Notes: a model not told the origin generated them from the letters alone. A stretch of 64,000 nucleotides of DNA from Mycteria americana (GCF_035582795.1 NW_027445624.1:1984001-2048000); one strand, 5' to 3'. Counted from the first letter of the stretch, positions 8,991 through 19,829 are shown. Translations and numbers: made by a program.

Positions 8991-11199
8991 GCTCCACACG
9001 ACGAGTCCCAGAGGAGAAGCAAGACTGCCTAAATGCAACATGCAGATGGATAGGTGATACCATCAATAAGAACAATTAATCAACATTGGAGACCAATGAG
9101 GAAAGCCAAAGTTCTGGATTGAGAACTCCCTGGGAAGAGCAAAAAGCAAAGGTTGGGTCCATGGGTGACAAGTAGCCCTTGCTCTTGCAGTTAGTCTCTG
9201 GTTTGAGACAGCTTCCTGAGCAACATGTGCATCCTTGGAGGGTGATTCCCTGGACCCACACCAGGCAGCGGCCAGGTTTCCCAGCAGGGCTTTCCATCCC
9301 CCCTTCCAGAAATGGCCATGTCTCTCCATTCAGCATTCATGGATCCCACAGCACCAATTTGCGAAAGGCTTCTAGGTGAGGGGAAGGCCTCCCTCAGGCA
9401 CATCTGTCCTCCTTGAATCCCAGTCTTGTGCAAGGCTCGGGTGGGTGGAGCTCGTTTGGTGCCCACGTTTGTCTGACACATGGCTGGTTAGTGCCATTAC
9501 CAAGCAGGGAGGGAGACCTTTGGTCTCAGGACAAGTTCTGCCCAAGGCAGTTGCAGCTCACAGCTGTGGTGCCTCAAGTCACTGACCCATGCCTGGGGTC
9601 TCTGATAAATAAAGCCCCATACACGGAAATCACCACAGTTAATGTGGGTGACGTGATGCCGTGGTGCCAACATGGAAATTTCCAGCCCGCATACTACGTT
9701 CAGGAGAAGAAATATTGATCTTCCTCTGCATCGACTCTCACTACCCTGTCACATCTTTCTGCATGTACTCCTTCAAGGGCCCCTTCTCAACTTTCTGCAG
9801 TCTGCCTGATGCTGCCTTCAGCCAAATCCTGAATTATGTTCCTACCTGTCCCTTCCTACGTATCTCGCTGAAGGTTTTCCACTGAGGTTACCGACTGTGG
9901 AAAGTGGACTTCAGTGGAGGCAACTTGGAATTCATAGGCAGCTGAGGAATGTCTTTTATTTTTTATTGAACTATTCCTTTCTTTTCTTTTCTGTTCTTTT
10001 TTTTTTTTTCTTGGCAGGTAAGAACCATCCTTCTGTGACTGCGCAGCTGGTTCTCCAACTACAGCAGGTGGGAACTGGTGCAAATGCACCTTCAGCTGCA
10101 GGCTATGGTGGGAGAAGCTTGGATTTGAGAGAGCATGATGCAAGTCCCAGGTGGCTGCTGATAGAAATGGCAGGGTGTGTGGGAGGTGGGGAGGACAGAG
10201 TTTGCCCACACAGTGTTGTACAGAAAGGATCTTACTTTTCCTACATGTTCAGACTTCATCAGGAGACGCATCAGGAGATGAATAGGAATTGGGGAAGGCT
10301 GATATCACTTGTTGTGTAAGCAGAAAAGTGAAGAAAACTGGTGAAAGAAGACATCCTGTTGTATTGATATTTATTCCTGAAATCTTCTCAGTTTGGCTGC
10401 ACTCCTGGAGTCTCTCAACTCAGCCCCACGAGACTTGAAGCATTAGGGAGAATTATGCAGGGAGACTTGGCTTGGCATGGCATTTTGCATGTTAATGAGC
10501 CCTCTGGTGCCAAGTTCCTGAACTGCAGGTACTGCAAGAATGAACCGGCCTCTACAGGAGTGAAAAGCTTCCTGAGGTGCATCCAAGGGTGGGGAGTGAA
10601 GGAGAGGAAGAGAGGAAGGGCAGCTCATGGGGCATGTTGAGCACTGTCTAGCCACCCCACAGCAGAGGGCATTCCCCATCTCCCAGGCTGAGGCATGCAC
10701 ACAGGATGGGAACCTCTCCTTTGTGCAGGGGCCTTCAGCCACATTCCCAGGGCAGACCTATTCCTCCTCCACCCACAGACATCAGTGGCTTTCTATTGCT
10801 GGGCTCACACACGGTTGGAATGACTTACTAAAGCCCTCAACCATCGCCTTGCTTCTTGACGAGTTCCCTACACCCTCTCTCGCATCCGTACGCACTGCCA
10901 ATCACTGCCTGATCACTACCCGAGAAGCTAAGAAGCTCTCAAGGCTTTCCCTCTCATCCTCAGGGGATGACCACGTTTCTGCAGTCACCATTCGTGCATC
11001 GTAAAAACACCAGTTGAGGAAGTGCATCTTGGTGAGGGGAGGACCTCGCCGAGGCACCTCTGTGCTCTTTGAGGTGTAAGCGCTTGTGCAAGGCTGCAGG
11101 AGGAGTTGCTTTGGTGGCCAGCTTTGTATTGCAGATGGATGGTGTGCAGAGGGCAGGGAATGAGAGAGGACTGCTACCAGAAATGCCATGGAGGGGAGG
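8991..11199. other. Outer arm, no gene recognised
   Basis: No gene or clear repeat was recognised. Bases about 9,886-10,345 are absent from the right arm; that segment contains a T-rich run near 9,950-10,010. The region is mirrored at about 58,665-60,420. Confidence 0.5.
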
Positions 11200-11353
11200 T
11201 CCGGTGCTCAGGGAAAGAAGGATGAAGGGTGGACACTCCGGGTTCTGGTGTTTCTCTTGCCAAGTCCCCACTGTGGGTGACGAAGCTCTGCTTCCCCAGA
11301 AATGGCCAAGCATCTGCCTGCCGATGGGAAGCACTCCATAGCTCACTTTGGGA

Positions 11354-11427
11354 GTCTCTGTGGCGCAATTGGTTAGCGCGTTCGGCTGTTAACCGAAAGG
11401 CTGGTGGTTCGAGCCCACCCAGGGACG
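11354..11427 (+). tRNA. tRNA-Asn (GTT), left arm; possibly a SINE head
   Basis: All 74 bases fold as a canonical tRNA. The acceptor stem is GTCTCTG pairing with CAGGGAC plus discriminator G, the anticodon stem is TTCGG/CCGAA around loop CTGTTAA (anticodon GTT), and the T arm is GGTGG-TTCGAGC-CCACC. From memory it differs from vertebrate tRNA-Asn at only one or two bases. Box A and box B promoters are intact, but there is no run of four T just downstream, so termination would be weak. It is followed at once by a CR1-like 3' tail and lies inside an LTR. It may therefore be a retroposed or SINE-type copy rather than an ordinary tRNA locus. Transcription is unknown. Confidence 0.88.
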
Positions 11428-11440
11428 CCTTCCCCTTTCC

Positions 11441-11508
11441 CTGCCCGTGACAGGGGGCTTGCAACTACAGGACCTTGCAGCTCCCTTACAACCCAAACCC
11501 TTCTATGG
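11441..11508 (+). repeat. CR1-type 3' tail fused to tRNA-Asn
   Basis: Starting 13 bases after the tRNA, the text follows the CR1 3' end block by block: CTGCCCGTGACAGGGGG for CR1 CTGCCCATGGCAGGGGG, then a GACCTTGCAGCTCCCTTACA block for the GATCTTTAAGGTCCCTTCCA block, then ACCCAAACCCTTCTATGG. No upstream CR1 coding sequence is present. A tRNA head on a LINE tail is the architecture of a SINE. Mirror copy at 58,351-58,418. Confidence 0.65.
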
Positions 11509-12034
11509 CTCCAGCAAAAGAGGAGCCCATTCACTCCCCTCTCCAAAGGCAGAGCATTCAAAACAAACTCATAGCAATTCCTTACTCCCTTTTGCTTGCG
11601 CACGCACCTTTGCATCACTTATTAAACTGCCTTTCTCTTCACCCAGGACTCTTTCTCACTTTGCCCTTCCAATGCTCTCCCCCCTCCAGCTCAGGGGGAC
11701 TGAGCCAGCAGCTGCGTGGGGGCTGAGCTGCCAGCTGGGGACAACCCACCCTGGGATTTGCCTTATTTCTACTCTCACTAACAACAGCAGCACTAACATG
11801 CTCTAAAATAAGGTCTTCCTCTTCTTCATGATGCTAAACTCTTTTTCTTTCATGTTACTCCTTTCCTTCATTCTTCCTTGACAAGACACTTATAATTTCT
11901 CAGTATTATAGTCTGCCATGAAGTTGTTAGAACAATACTTTTTCTCTCCTTTCTAACTGTTATCATCTAATGGCAACACCTCTCAGACAGTATTGTCCCT
12001 ACATCATTTCTTTCATTCCCATTTCCAGTCTCTG

Positions 12035-12640
12035 TGTGTGTGTGAGGAGTTGTTTATCGTGATTATCACATCCCTGAGCAGCTCGTCCTTGGTTGCCAGT
12101 ACCGGATCCAGGTGAGCACCCAGGGCCTTTGTTGGCCCACTGGGCAGCTGTATTAAGAAGGTGTCCCGCGGTGCTGCAGACTGTTTGCACCTTGTTTTGC
12201 CTGGTCCGTGAATGCCAGGGCAATTACAGTCCCCCACAGGAACTGGCTCATTGCCCTGCAGACTTCCTTGGGCTGCTGCCAGAAGACTTCTCCTGCTTCC
12301 TCACCCTCACTGCATGGTTCATAACTGCCAACACGATGTCACCCTTACTGGCCTCTCTAATCCTCAGTGACAGAAGCTAAGCATCCTGCAAGACCTCCAG
12401 ACATCTGAGCTGGCCCTTCACACTGGGGACATCCCCCATCCTCACCTTCCCGGCCACTCTCTTCTGCAGAGCCTCTATCCCTCCACTGCAGCACCCCAAG
12501 TGAGCAAGCTGTCCCACCACATCTAATTTCATCCAAAACCATCACAGTGCTGGGAGGCTCCAGCTCCTCCTGTCTGTTCCCCAGCTCCTCCCGCCTGTGC
12601 ACGTTTGCGCTGCAGCATCTGAGCTGAGGCACCGGGGCTG
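12035..12640 (-). repeat. CR1 LINE endonuclease fragment, left arm
   Basis: Minus-strand translation gives the start of the CR1 ORF2 endonuclease (REELGNRQEELEPP..., GDIVLAV, then MGDCNCPGIHG for the usual LMGDFNHPDICW, and ATKDELLRDV). The frame is broken. There is no 3' tail, so it is an internal relic. A TG-rich run sits near 12,035-12,045; in the mirror copy at about 57,220-57,825 it is an expanded CA repeat. Confidence 0.8.
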
Positions 12641-12899
12641 AGCACAGACTCGTTACAGGTAAACATGGTACCAGGGCCCCAGGGCCCCCACTCTGCTTCA
12701 CATGCTGGAGTGCTTGGCAGATGTTAATGTAACAAGGAAATGAGGTGCCCACAGACTGCCCCGCAGTCTCCAAGGCCAGAGAAACGAGGCTGCGCAATGA
12801 CATCTTGTCCAGAGAAATGTTTGGTGACTGCAGAAACTCTGCAGGGCTGTGGGGCTTGCAAGACAAACTCCAGGAAGGACAGGGTGCTGCAGAGACAGT

Positions 12900-13075
12900 C
12901 TTTGCGGATGGGCAGCCTTGGTCCATCCACACTGTGGACATTGTTATCACCTTCCCTCTCCATATCATGAGGCAGCGAGGGCAGAGGAGAGAAGTAAGAG
13001 AGAGGTTAAAGGCAGTGTGGAGTGGGAGGATGCTGAGAGCTCCCTGGAAGAGAAATCTTCACGGCCCTTAACACA
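12900..13075 (+). other. Leader exon region of the OR pseudogene, left arm
   Basis: The block AAAGGCAGTGTGGAGTGGGA and following text to AACACA, directly before a perfect GTAAGT donor at 13,076, recurs before the ORs at 30,027 and 39,558 and, diverged, before the OR at 19,829. With the acceptor TTACACAG at 13,651-13,658 it predicts a 583-base intron. Exon start and promoter were not located. Bases 13,090-13,600, inside the intron, are also shared with the other units. Confidence 0.6.
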
Positions 13076-13695
13076 GTAAGTCTCTGGCTGCAGGGCAATG
13101 CACTTGAGTACTCTGGAGGGGTCTCCTAGAGCTGGCACATCCCAGAGCAGGCAGGATCTGGCAGGATGGCTCTCCGGGTTCCTTTCATGTGGAGAAGGAC
13201 ACGCTCCAGCCCAGGGCTGTCCTTCAGAGCAGGGTCCCTGCACCCCAGGAGGCTGTGTGCCAGGCAGGGACTCTGCTGCCTGCCAGGGTCAGCACTCAGC
13301 CTGCCCAGCGAGCTCCCCACAGTGCTGTGGGGAGAAGCTGTTGGTTAAAGGAGTGACCCCCGGCAGGGCAGGGTCCTTCTGCTGTCGTGAGGGTGCTGCG
13401 TGTGTCAGGGCTGCTCACAGCTCCACATCACCCCCAGCATCTTTCTGAGGGTCCTTTTGAAGAAGTACACCAAGGCAGCATTGACTTGAATGGGAAGGTG
13501 TTTGTGCTTTGAGGTTTCTCATCTTGGTTGTCTGCTTGGGCAGCGGGAGATGGGAATTTATTTCTCTCTGCTGGAGAAGGCACTGAGACCGCAGAAGATT
13601 TTAGGGGTTTTCCTTGAAAAGTCTCTCAAAACTTCTCCCTGTCTTCCCTCTTACACAGGCCCCAATGCCTTCAGGCAGCAAAAGTCCAACAGCAA

Positions 13696-14606
13696 ATGTC
13701 CAACAGCAGCTCCATCACCCGGTTCCTCCTCCTGGCGTGAGCAGACATGCAGGAGCTGCAGCTCTTGCACCTCTGGCTCTTCCCGGGCATCTACCTGGCT
13801 GCCCTCCTGGGCAACGGCCTCAGCATCACCGCCGTAGCCTGTGACCGCTGCCTCCACACCCCCATGTACTTCTTCCACTTTAACCTCTCCTGCCTCGGTC
13901 TGGGCTCCGTCTCCACCACTGTCCCCATATCCATGGCCAATTCCCTCTGGCACACCAGGGACATTTCCTATGCAGGATGCACTGCCCAAGTGTTTCTGTT
14001 TGCCTTCTTGATGTCAGCAGAGTTTTCTCTTCTCACCATCATGGCCTATGACCGCTACATGCCATCTCCAAACCCCTGCGCTATGGGACCCTCCCGGACA
14101 GCCGAGCTCGCAGCAAAGCGGCAGCAGCTGCCTGGGACAGTGATTTCCCCTACGCCATGCTGCACACTACCAATACATTTTCACTACCGCTCTGCCAAGG
14201 CAATGCTGTGGACCAGTTCTTTTGTGAAATCCCTCAGATCCTCAAGCTCTCCTGCTCACGCTCCTTACTCAGGGAATTTGGGGTTCTTATATTTAGTGCT
14301 ATTGGAGCACTCGGGTGTTGTATTTTCGTTGTGCTGTCCTGTGTGGAGATCTTCATGGCTGCGCTGAGGTTGCCCTGTGAGCAGGGACGGCACAAAGCCT
14401 TTTCCACGTGGCTCCCTCACCTGACCGTGGTCTCCCTGTTTGCCAGCTCTGCCATGTTTGCCTACCTGAAGCCTCCCTCCATCTCCTCCCCATCCCTGAA
14501 TCTGGTGGTAGCAGTTCTGTACTCGGTGGTGCCTCCCACAGTGAACGCCCTCATCTACAGCACGGGGACCAAGGAGCTCAAGGATGCCCTGAGGAAAGTG
14601 ATTTAG
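13696..14606 (+). pseudogene. Olfactory receptor pseudogene, OR14-like (left arm)
   Basis: About 303 codons of a seven-helix odorant receptor, starting MSNSSSITRF. Codon 15 is an in-frame TGA, where paralogs have TTT (phenylalanine). One base is missing just after the DRY motif (paralogs read CTACGTTGCC, here CTACATGCC near 14,060), shifting the frame through the rest. Beyond it the frame resumes recognisably as FCEIPQILKLSC, KAFSTWLPHLTVVSLF and VNALIYSTGTKELKDALRKVI. Its intron is much shorter than in the paralog at 30,027 because roughly 1 kb upstream has been lost. AATAAA lies at 14,843-14,848. The right-arm copy at 55,253-56,162 shares both defects, so they predate the arm duplication or were spread by gene conversion. 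Confidence 0.94.
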
Positions 14607-14849
14607 TGGCCATTTTTCAGTACTTATGGACTTCCCTTCTCTCTGCACAAATGACTCCTATGGTATCCCATTGCAGGTGCCTGCTTTGTTCATTAGTCGT
14701 TGTCATTATCATTATCTGTATAACATAAATATTGGGATTCACTTCACTGCTAAGCATGAATGAACCTTCTCTGTGTCTCCTGACTGTCAGGAAAAATCTT
14801 TCGAACACTGCATCACAGCTCTGTCTCCCATAGCATCTTTGTAATAAAA

Positions 14850-15715
14850 TGGCGTCTCCTCCGTGCACTGCCTGAAGACTGGGCTCTTCATCCAAAGCTG
14901 GTGACGAGAACAGGCACGAGCAAATGCTCCCCAAAGGAGCCTGTTGGTCCATGGATTCAGGATCAAAGAGCTCCTTGTCCTGTTGGTGCCTGTCAGAGAC
15001 TGAGTGTTGCATTTAGGCCTTACCCGTTGGTGTCTAGTGAAAGTGGAGACGGTGAGCAGTCACCGAGTCGCTGAGGTACATACCCAGGGCTGTTCCACAT
15101 GTGACACACAGATGATGTCCTTGAGGAGGGCAGTCTGGAGCTGCCTGGAAACCCCAGGCATCTCCATGGATGGCACGGGCCTGTGGCGGGCAGTGACTGG
15201 AGCACCATAAAGAGAGAGATTGGGCAAGGTGGAGTCCCTCAAAGGAAAAGTGCGAAACCCAGGCGTCTACAGGGAAACAAGGACTCTGCTGTCCCAGAGG
15301 AGGAAATGGGGCGCCAGCAGGCGCATGAAAGGGAGGCAGGAGAGGCATTCATGTCACCCCCAGTCACGACTGAACGTTTCCTCTCCTTGGAAATGCACCA
15401 TAGTCCCTTCAAGCACCTTCCACCTCCACAGACTCTTAGGCAGGGGGCTTAGCAGCAGTGATCCCCACCCAGCTCCCGAGGGCCAGCAGGGAGCACAAGG
15501 AGAGGGCCAGGAAGGACCAGAACGATCGCGGAGAGGTGAGATGGGATCTGATGTGGGCTAGAGTTTGCGCCAGAGAAAATGCCCATGTTCAGCTAATTCA
15601 AAACTGTTTCTAGACCATGGATACCCTGAAGCATGCTTACAGTGCAGAGCCAGCAGTTCTTGCTCCACCAGGCCTGGGACGTGGCGTTTCCCACTCCCCA
15701 TCCCTTTGTGCCATC
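14850..15715 (+). repeat. OR 3' flank, directly repeated at 31,250-32,150
   Basis: It follows the OR pseudogene and matches the sequence after the OR at 30,027-30,986 in the same orientation, including a CCAAAGCTGGTG segment and the GACATGCAGATGATGTCCTT-type segment. Together with the leader, intron and coding exon this shows that about 13.0-18.5 kb and 28.3-33.2 kb are diverged copies of one duplicated OR unit. No coding function is proposed. Confidence 0.75.
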
Positions 15716-16432
15716 GTCCCTCACGAAGAGTGACGTTGAGATGGAGGCTGGCACTGTGTCAGGGCTTACACTGTGGAAGCATGACCCAGCAGACCTGTGA
15801 ATTTGCTGCTCTCCCTTAGTCAGTCCGTGTGCCGAGCACATGTCCTTGGGACAGCCTCCCCCACCTTGTGTGCTGGCTCTAACCCCCAAAAGTCACCCCC
15901 CATCCTGGCCCTTTGTATTTTTCGTCCCTTGTGCAGACCACGGCAGGGGGATGTTTCCCCAGCCCTGAATGCATCCTGCACCATGTGGTGCCTGCAGGGT
16001 TGGGCTGGGGGGGCCACATGTGGGGCAGCAAGGCTGTGCTGGTGCAGGGATTAGCATGTGAACATGAGCCACACTGCCAGGACATCCCCAAATTACCTTC
16101 AAACACCAGCCAGGCAGGGCTGTCACCCCAGTCACCGCAATGACTCTGGGATCCCAAGAGGCACCATGAGTTGGAAGCATAGGGTGGGCACCACAACCCC
16201 AGCTCTGCCAGCAGACCTTCTGAAGCCAGAGCTGCTCCCAATGGTTGGGAGAGGACTCACTGCTGCTCACAGGGTTGGGGGTGGCTTGGGGGCTGCAGCC
16301 ACCAGCACCGCCTGCCAGGAGCCCCAAGACACAGCGGCGAGTGTCGGTTCCCGGCACCAAAGCTCCCAGTGCCTCCCCTCCTCTGTGACCATCCTCGCTC
16401 CGGAGCACCACTGGGTGCGAAGGGGAGCTGCT
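15716..16432. other. Insert in the left OR unit, origin unknown
   Basis: This stretch plus the LTR fossil after it interrupts the homology between the two direct OR units; homology resumes near 17,520 against 32,155. No gene family was recognised. It could be host sequence lost from the other unit or part of the inserted element. Confidence 0.45.
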
Positions 16433-17448
16433 TGTTGTAGTAGTCACTTCAGCATTAGTAGCAAGGCTTGCTGAAGTCTTAGGCCACAAGAACTTTCACC
16501 CAGATCCACCGACCGTGCACTGAACTTTGACTTGGCCCCCCAAACCCATGCAAACCAGAAAGATGAGGAGGCTTCAACCTTAGCAGAAGCTGCGATCTTA
16601 GAGAGAAGAGAAGAATCGGCCCGCCAAGAGACAATGAAAGGGCCCAATGAAGAACGGGAAGACCCCAGACCCAAATACTACTATTGGTCCGAAGAGTCTC
16701 CTGAGGGGAGGGGAATTTAGATACCTTAGATATACCTCAGATATACCTTACAGGGTATAATTACCCAGGGATTTCTTTGTTCTGGCTCCCTCTCCGGAGG
16801 CACCCAGCTCGAGCTGTTTTCACTGCTGTACCAATAAATTCACCTGGCGCGCGTCGTCTCGGAGGCTCTGCTTCGGGAAACCTAGGGTCGAGCCAGAGGG
16901 GAGAGAAAGCGCCCGAGAGCGAGTGTATGTGAGCGAGGAGTTGAAAAGGGGCACCCATCAGCTCAGTGGAGCTGCCGCTGCGATGGGACTTTGGTCCTAG
17001 CAGTTAAAGTCTCGGGCGGTGTGTGTGCGACTCCCTGAATGGTGTGTGAATGCTCGGGCAGCGGCTTCTCCTTTAACACTGCTGGAGCTCTTCTCTGCTG
17101 ACCCGCTGCCATGGCCCCTTCTTGTGTTCAAAGTCACTGTTGCGTAGGAGTCTGAGGAGTGGCTGGAGGGGGGGAACCCTCCCGTTGAGTCAGGAGGTTC
17201 AGACAGGACCCCCTTGCTTTCTAAACTCCTTCTCAGAGAGGAGTCGAGGTGCGTCTAAGTCCAGTCTTAGTCTCACACTTGGTCAACGGTTTATTTTCTA
17301 AGGACGGTACATGTAGCCACCCATCAGAGTCAACGATTGCCTGTCAGAGCCCTCTCAGGGCTTCCACTGAAACAGCTTCGCAAAGTTGATTAAGGTGGCA
17401 GCGCTAAAGTAATTTGACAGCGTTCTAAGTCCAGTCAATTATTGCACA
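16433..17448 (-). mobile_element. LTR retroelement fossil, left arm
   Basis: On the minus strand 17,448-17,123 is an LTR: it begins TGTGCAATAAT, contains AATAAA, and shares its 3' half with the solo LTR at 8,707-8,885. Bases 16,433-17,122 are adjoining sequence of uncertain identity. They are GC-rich, contain a second AATAAA on the plus strand, a purine-rich run near 16,705 and a short open frame ending KYYYWSEESPEGRGI. They may be internal or leader sequence of the same element, or a second LTR-type element in the opposite orientation. The element looks incomplete and inactive. Mirror at 52,391-53,426. Confidence 0.6.
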
Positions 17449-17519
17449 CCCCTGTCTCCGCCCTGGTGCCAGCTCACAACCACTACCACAATCCCTCTGC
17501 AGTCTATGCCTCTGCTTGG

Positions 17520-18107
17520 AGCTGGCCACCGTGGTGTGCCTGCATGGCCCTGAGGATCCCAGAGGGGCTGTGCTTGGAGAGCAGGTTGTGACAGTCCTCG
17601 GTCTGAGTAGGGCTGAGGATCTGGTTGGGGATCATGACGGAAAGGAAGGGACAAGAGATTGCAAGGACAAGAAGCAGGAAGGGAAATTTCACAGGAGGTT
17701 AAGGAAAGACAAAGTTACAGAGATATATTTGTATGATCATGAGAGTGGATCAGCACTGGTTCAGGGGCCCCAAGATTTTCAAAACTCACCTGGAGAAAGC
17801 ATTGACCAATCAGATGTAACTCTAAAGTTCTCCATGCTCAGAGCATATCATGGTACTGGAGACCTCCAGAGGTCCCTTCCAACTCAAATCCTCAAGGAGG
17901 AAGGAGCTGGACACAGCAGTCAGGGTAGGGGATACTGCTGTGTGTTGAGGCATTGCTGGCATTTGTAACCCCTGGTGCACCTTTTCCTCAGAGTGACACG
18001 GCGAATGAGGTCATCCTCAAAAGGAGGCCTCTGCTCCATGGGCACCGGGAGTGCAACCAGTGTGGGGAAAGGACAGAAAAGTTCTCAGAAACACTGCCAG
18101 GCATTCC
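17520..18107 (+). repeat. Second part of the directly repeated OR flank
   Basis: Matches 32,160-32,788 in the same orientation, with landmarks GCTGGCCAC, GCCTGCATGG, GTTCTCAG and ACACTGCCAG. A short CR1-tail-like piece (about 17,850-17,905) is common to both. Position of homology defines the insertion upstream of it. Confidence 0.7.
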
Positions 18108-18480
18108 ACCATCACAGAATCACAAAATAGTTGGGGTTGGAAAGGCTCTCTGGAGATAGCTAGTCCTCCCTTGAATCCTAAGCCATAAGCTCTCAGTTGG
18201 CTCCTCACCCATCCCCAGGCCGATGTCCAGCCACTTCAGCTGCTCTCACATAAAATGCAACTCCCCCTCCTCGTCTTCCCATACAGGCCTTCCAAAAGAG
18301 CTGTATCCCTCTGTGCAACACTCCAGTCGTGGGAGCCATCCCACCATGTCCCCATGATGCCAGTAAGATCGTAGCCCTGCAACTGCCCACAGACCTCTAA
18401 CTCATCGTGTTGATTCCCCATCCTGTGTGCATTCCTCTACAGGCACTTTAGAGAGGCACCCCAGCTTCTTGAGATCCTGG
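18108..18480 (-). repeat. CR1 LINE, internally deleted, left arm
   Basis: On the minus strand this has the start of ORF2 endonuclease (MGNQHDELEVCGQLQGYDLTGIMGTWWDGSHDWSV, plus a GRRGGGVAFYVR piece) followed almost directly by a CR1 3' tail ending in the TTGTGATTCTGTGATGG region. Reverse transcriptase is missing. The tail lies at the same place as the CR1 tail at 32,788 in the other OR unit, so the insertion predates the duplication of that unit. Confidence 0.82.
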
Positions 18481-18591
18481 AGAGGGTTTGGCAGGTTTCT
18501 CCATCAAGGGGCATTGTAGGCACGTTTTGCTTAAGAGGAAGGCTTCAAAGAGCACTTTACAAAACATGATTTTTTATTTTCATGGGTACAT

Positions 18592-18597
18592 TTTATT
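18592..18597 (-). terminator. Candidate polyadenylation signal of the left-arm OR
   Basis: AATAAA on the minus strand, about 295 bases after the stop codon of the OR at 18,891-19,829. A second one lies at 18,573-18,578. The mirror gene has the same signal at 51,240-51,245. Confidence 0.5.
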
Positions 18598-18890
18598 ACT
18601 TTTCACTTTAGAGGAGAGCTGATAGCAGCATTCTGCAATTGATATTGATCCACTGTGCCTCCTAAGGAGGATGGGACAGGCAGAAGAAGCAGTGCCTTGA
18701 GGTCTGAGACGATGGTCAACCTTGCTCCTTCCCTCCCCAAGCCTCAGGCTCAGGTTCTTGCCTCTGGAGAAGCACGGTGACTCCAAAAAGTGGTTTTCAA
18801 AGGCAATGTTCAAGCAGAGAAGAAAAGAACCAAATAATCAAGCCTGGCCTGAGACAAACTTGGAATCGCCTGTGGAAAGAGAAGGGCAGC

Positions 18891-19829
18891 TTATTCCTGC
18901 TGCAACAGCAGACAGCGGATCAGTCTCTTTAGTGCCTCTTTGAGCTCCTGAGTCCTCATGCTGTAGATGAGGGGGTTCACTGCTGGAGGCACCACTGCAT
19001 ACAGAACGGCCACCACAAGATTCAGAGCTGGGGATGAGCTTGAGTGGGACTTCAGGTAGGCAAACATGGCAGAGCTGGCAAACAGGGAGACTACGGCCAC
19101 GTGAGGGAGGCACGTGGAAAAGGCCTTGTGCCGTCCCTGCTCAGAGGGGATCCTCAGCACAACCGTGAATATCTGCACATAGGACAGGACAAGGAACAGA
19201 AAACACCCACAAGCTACGCAAAGACTGACCACAGTAAACCCAGCTTTCCTGACGTAGGAGTGCGAGCAGGAGAGCTTGAGGAGCTGGGGGATTTCACAGA
19301 AGAACTGCTCCACAGCATTGCCTTGGCAGAATGGAATGGAAAATGTGTTTCCAACGTGCAGCACCGCATTGAGGAAACCACTGCCCCAGGCAGCTGCTGC
19401 CATTTTGATGCAAGCTTGGCTGTCCATGACGGTCACATAGTGCAGGGGTTTGCAGATGGCTACATAGCGGTCATAGGCCATGACGGTCAGAAGATAATAC
19501 TCTGAAGAAACAAAGAAGAGAAACCAAAAGACCTGGGCAGCACATCCTCCATAGGAAATGGTCCTGGTGTCCCAGAGGGAATTGGCCATGGATTTGGGGA
19601 CAGTGGTGGAGATGGACCCCAAGTCGAGGAGGGAGAGGTTGAGGAGGAAGAAGTACATGGGGGTGTGGAGATGGTGGTCACAGGCTATGGCGGTGATGAT
19701 GAGGCCGTTGCCCAGGAGGGCAGCCAGGTAGATGCCCAGGAAGAGCCAGAAGTGCAAGAGCTGCAGCTCCCGCATGTCTGCAAACGCCAGGAGGAGGAAC
19801 TGGGTGATGGAGCTGCTGTTGTTGGACAT
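18891..19829 (-). CDS. Olfactory receptor, OR14-like, intact (left arm)
   Basis: A full 312-codon single-exon receptor, MSNNSSSITQF to LLLQQE. All family hallmarks are present: NNSS glycosylation site at the N-terminus, LLGN in TM1 (38-41), PMYFFL at 57-62, TM3 cysteine at 96, MAYDRYVAIC at 117-126, extracellular cysteines 168, 178 and 188, KAFSTC at 235-240, and PPAVNPLIYS at 281-290. The ATG chosen is the one conserved among paralogs. The open frame runs 43 codons further upstream only because it reads through the splice acceptor. It should be a Golf-coupled odorant receptor of olfactory cilia; the ligand cannot be inferred. The right-arm copy differs at three residues (83, 138, 262), so both could be expressed with nearly identical specificity. 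Confidence 0.96.
   Translation of the reverse strand: MSNNSSSITQFLLLAFADMRELQLLHFWLFLGIYLAALLGNGLIITAIACDHHLHTPMYFFLLNLSLLDLGSISTTVPKSMANSLWDTRTISYGGCAAQVFWFLFFVSSEYYLLTVMAYDRYVAICKPLHYVTVMDSQACIKMAAAAWGSGFLNAVLHVGNTFSIPFCQGNAVEQFFCEIPQLLKLSCSHSYVRKAGFTVVSLCVACGCFLFLVLSYVQIFTVVLRIPSEQGRHKAFSTCLPHVAVVSLFASSAMFAYLKSHSSSSPALNLVVAVLYAVVPPAVNPLIYSMRTQELKEALKRLIRCLLLQQE

Larger units (their letters stand above)
11200..11745 (+). mobile_element. Old LTR of the common bird ERVL-like type, interrupted (fossil)
   Basis: Its order of motifs matches the better preserved solo LTR at 24,922-25,488: a GGTGTTTCTCTTGCCAAGT block, a TGGCCAAGCATCTGCCTGCC block, TTTTGCTTGCGCACGC, TTATTAAACTGC (polyadenylation signal region), then the GCTCTCCCCC and GGGGGACTGAGC blocks near the end. 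About 220 bases holding a tRNA-like gene and a CR1-type tail interrupt it after GGGAAGCACTCC. No internal retroviral region remains. Mirror at about 58,114-58,665. Confidence 0.65.

Noticed and set aside
12357-12968. 203-codon minus-strand frame, possible gene
   Set aside because: Its downstream part is CR1 ORF2 endonuclease and the rest is OR upstream sequence; it joins unrelated pieces.
16532-16720. Short open frame ending KYYYWSEESPEGRGI as a host gene
   Set aside because: It lies in the LTR fossil block, is very short and shows no host domain; at most it is a retroelement remnant.
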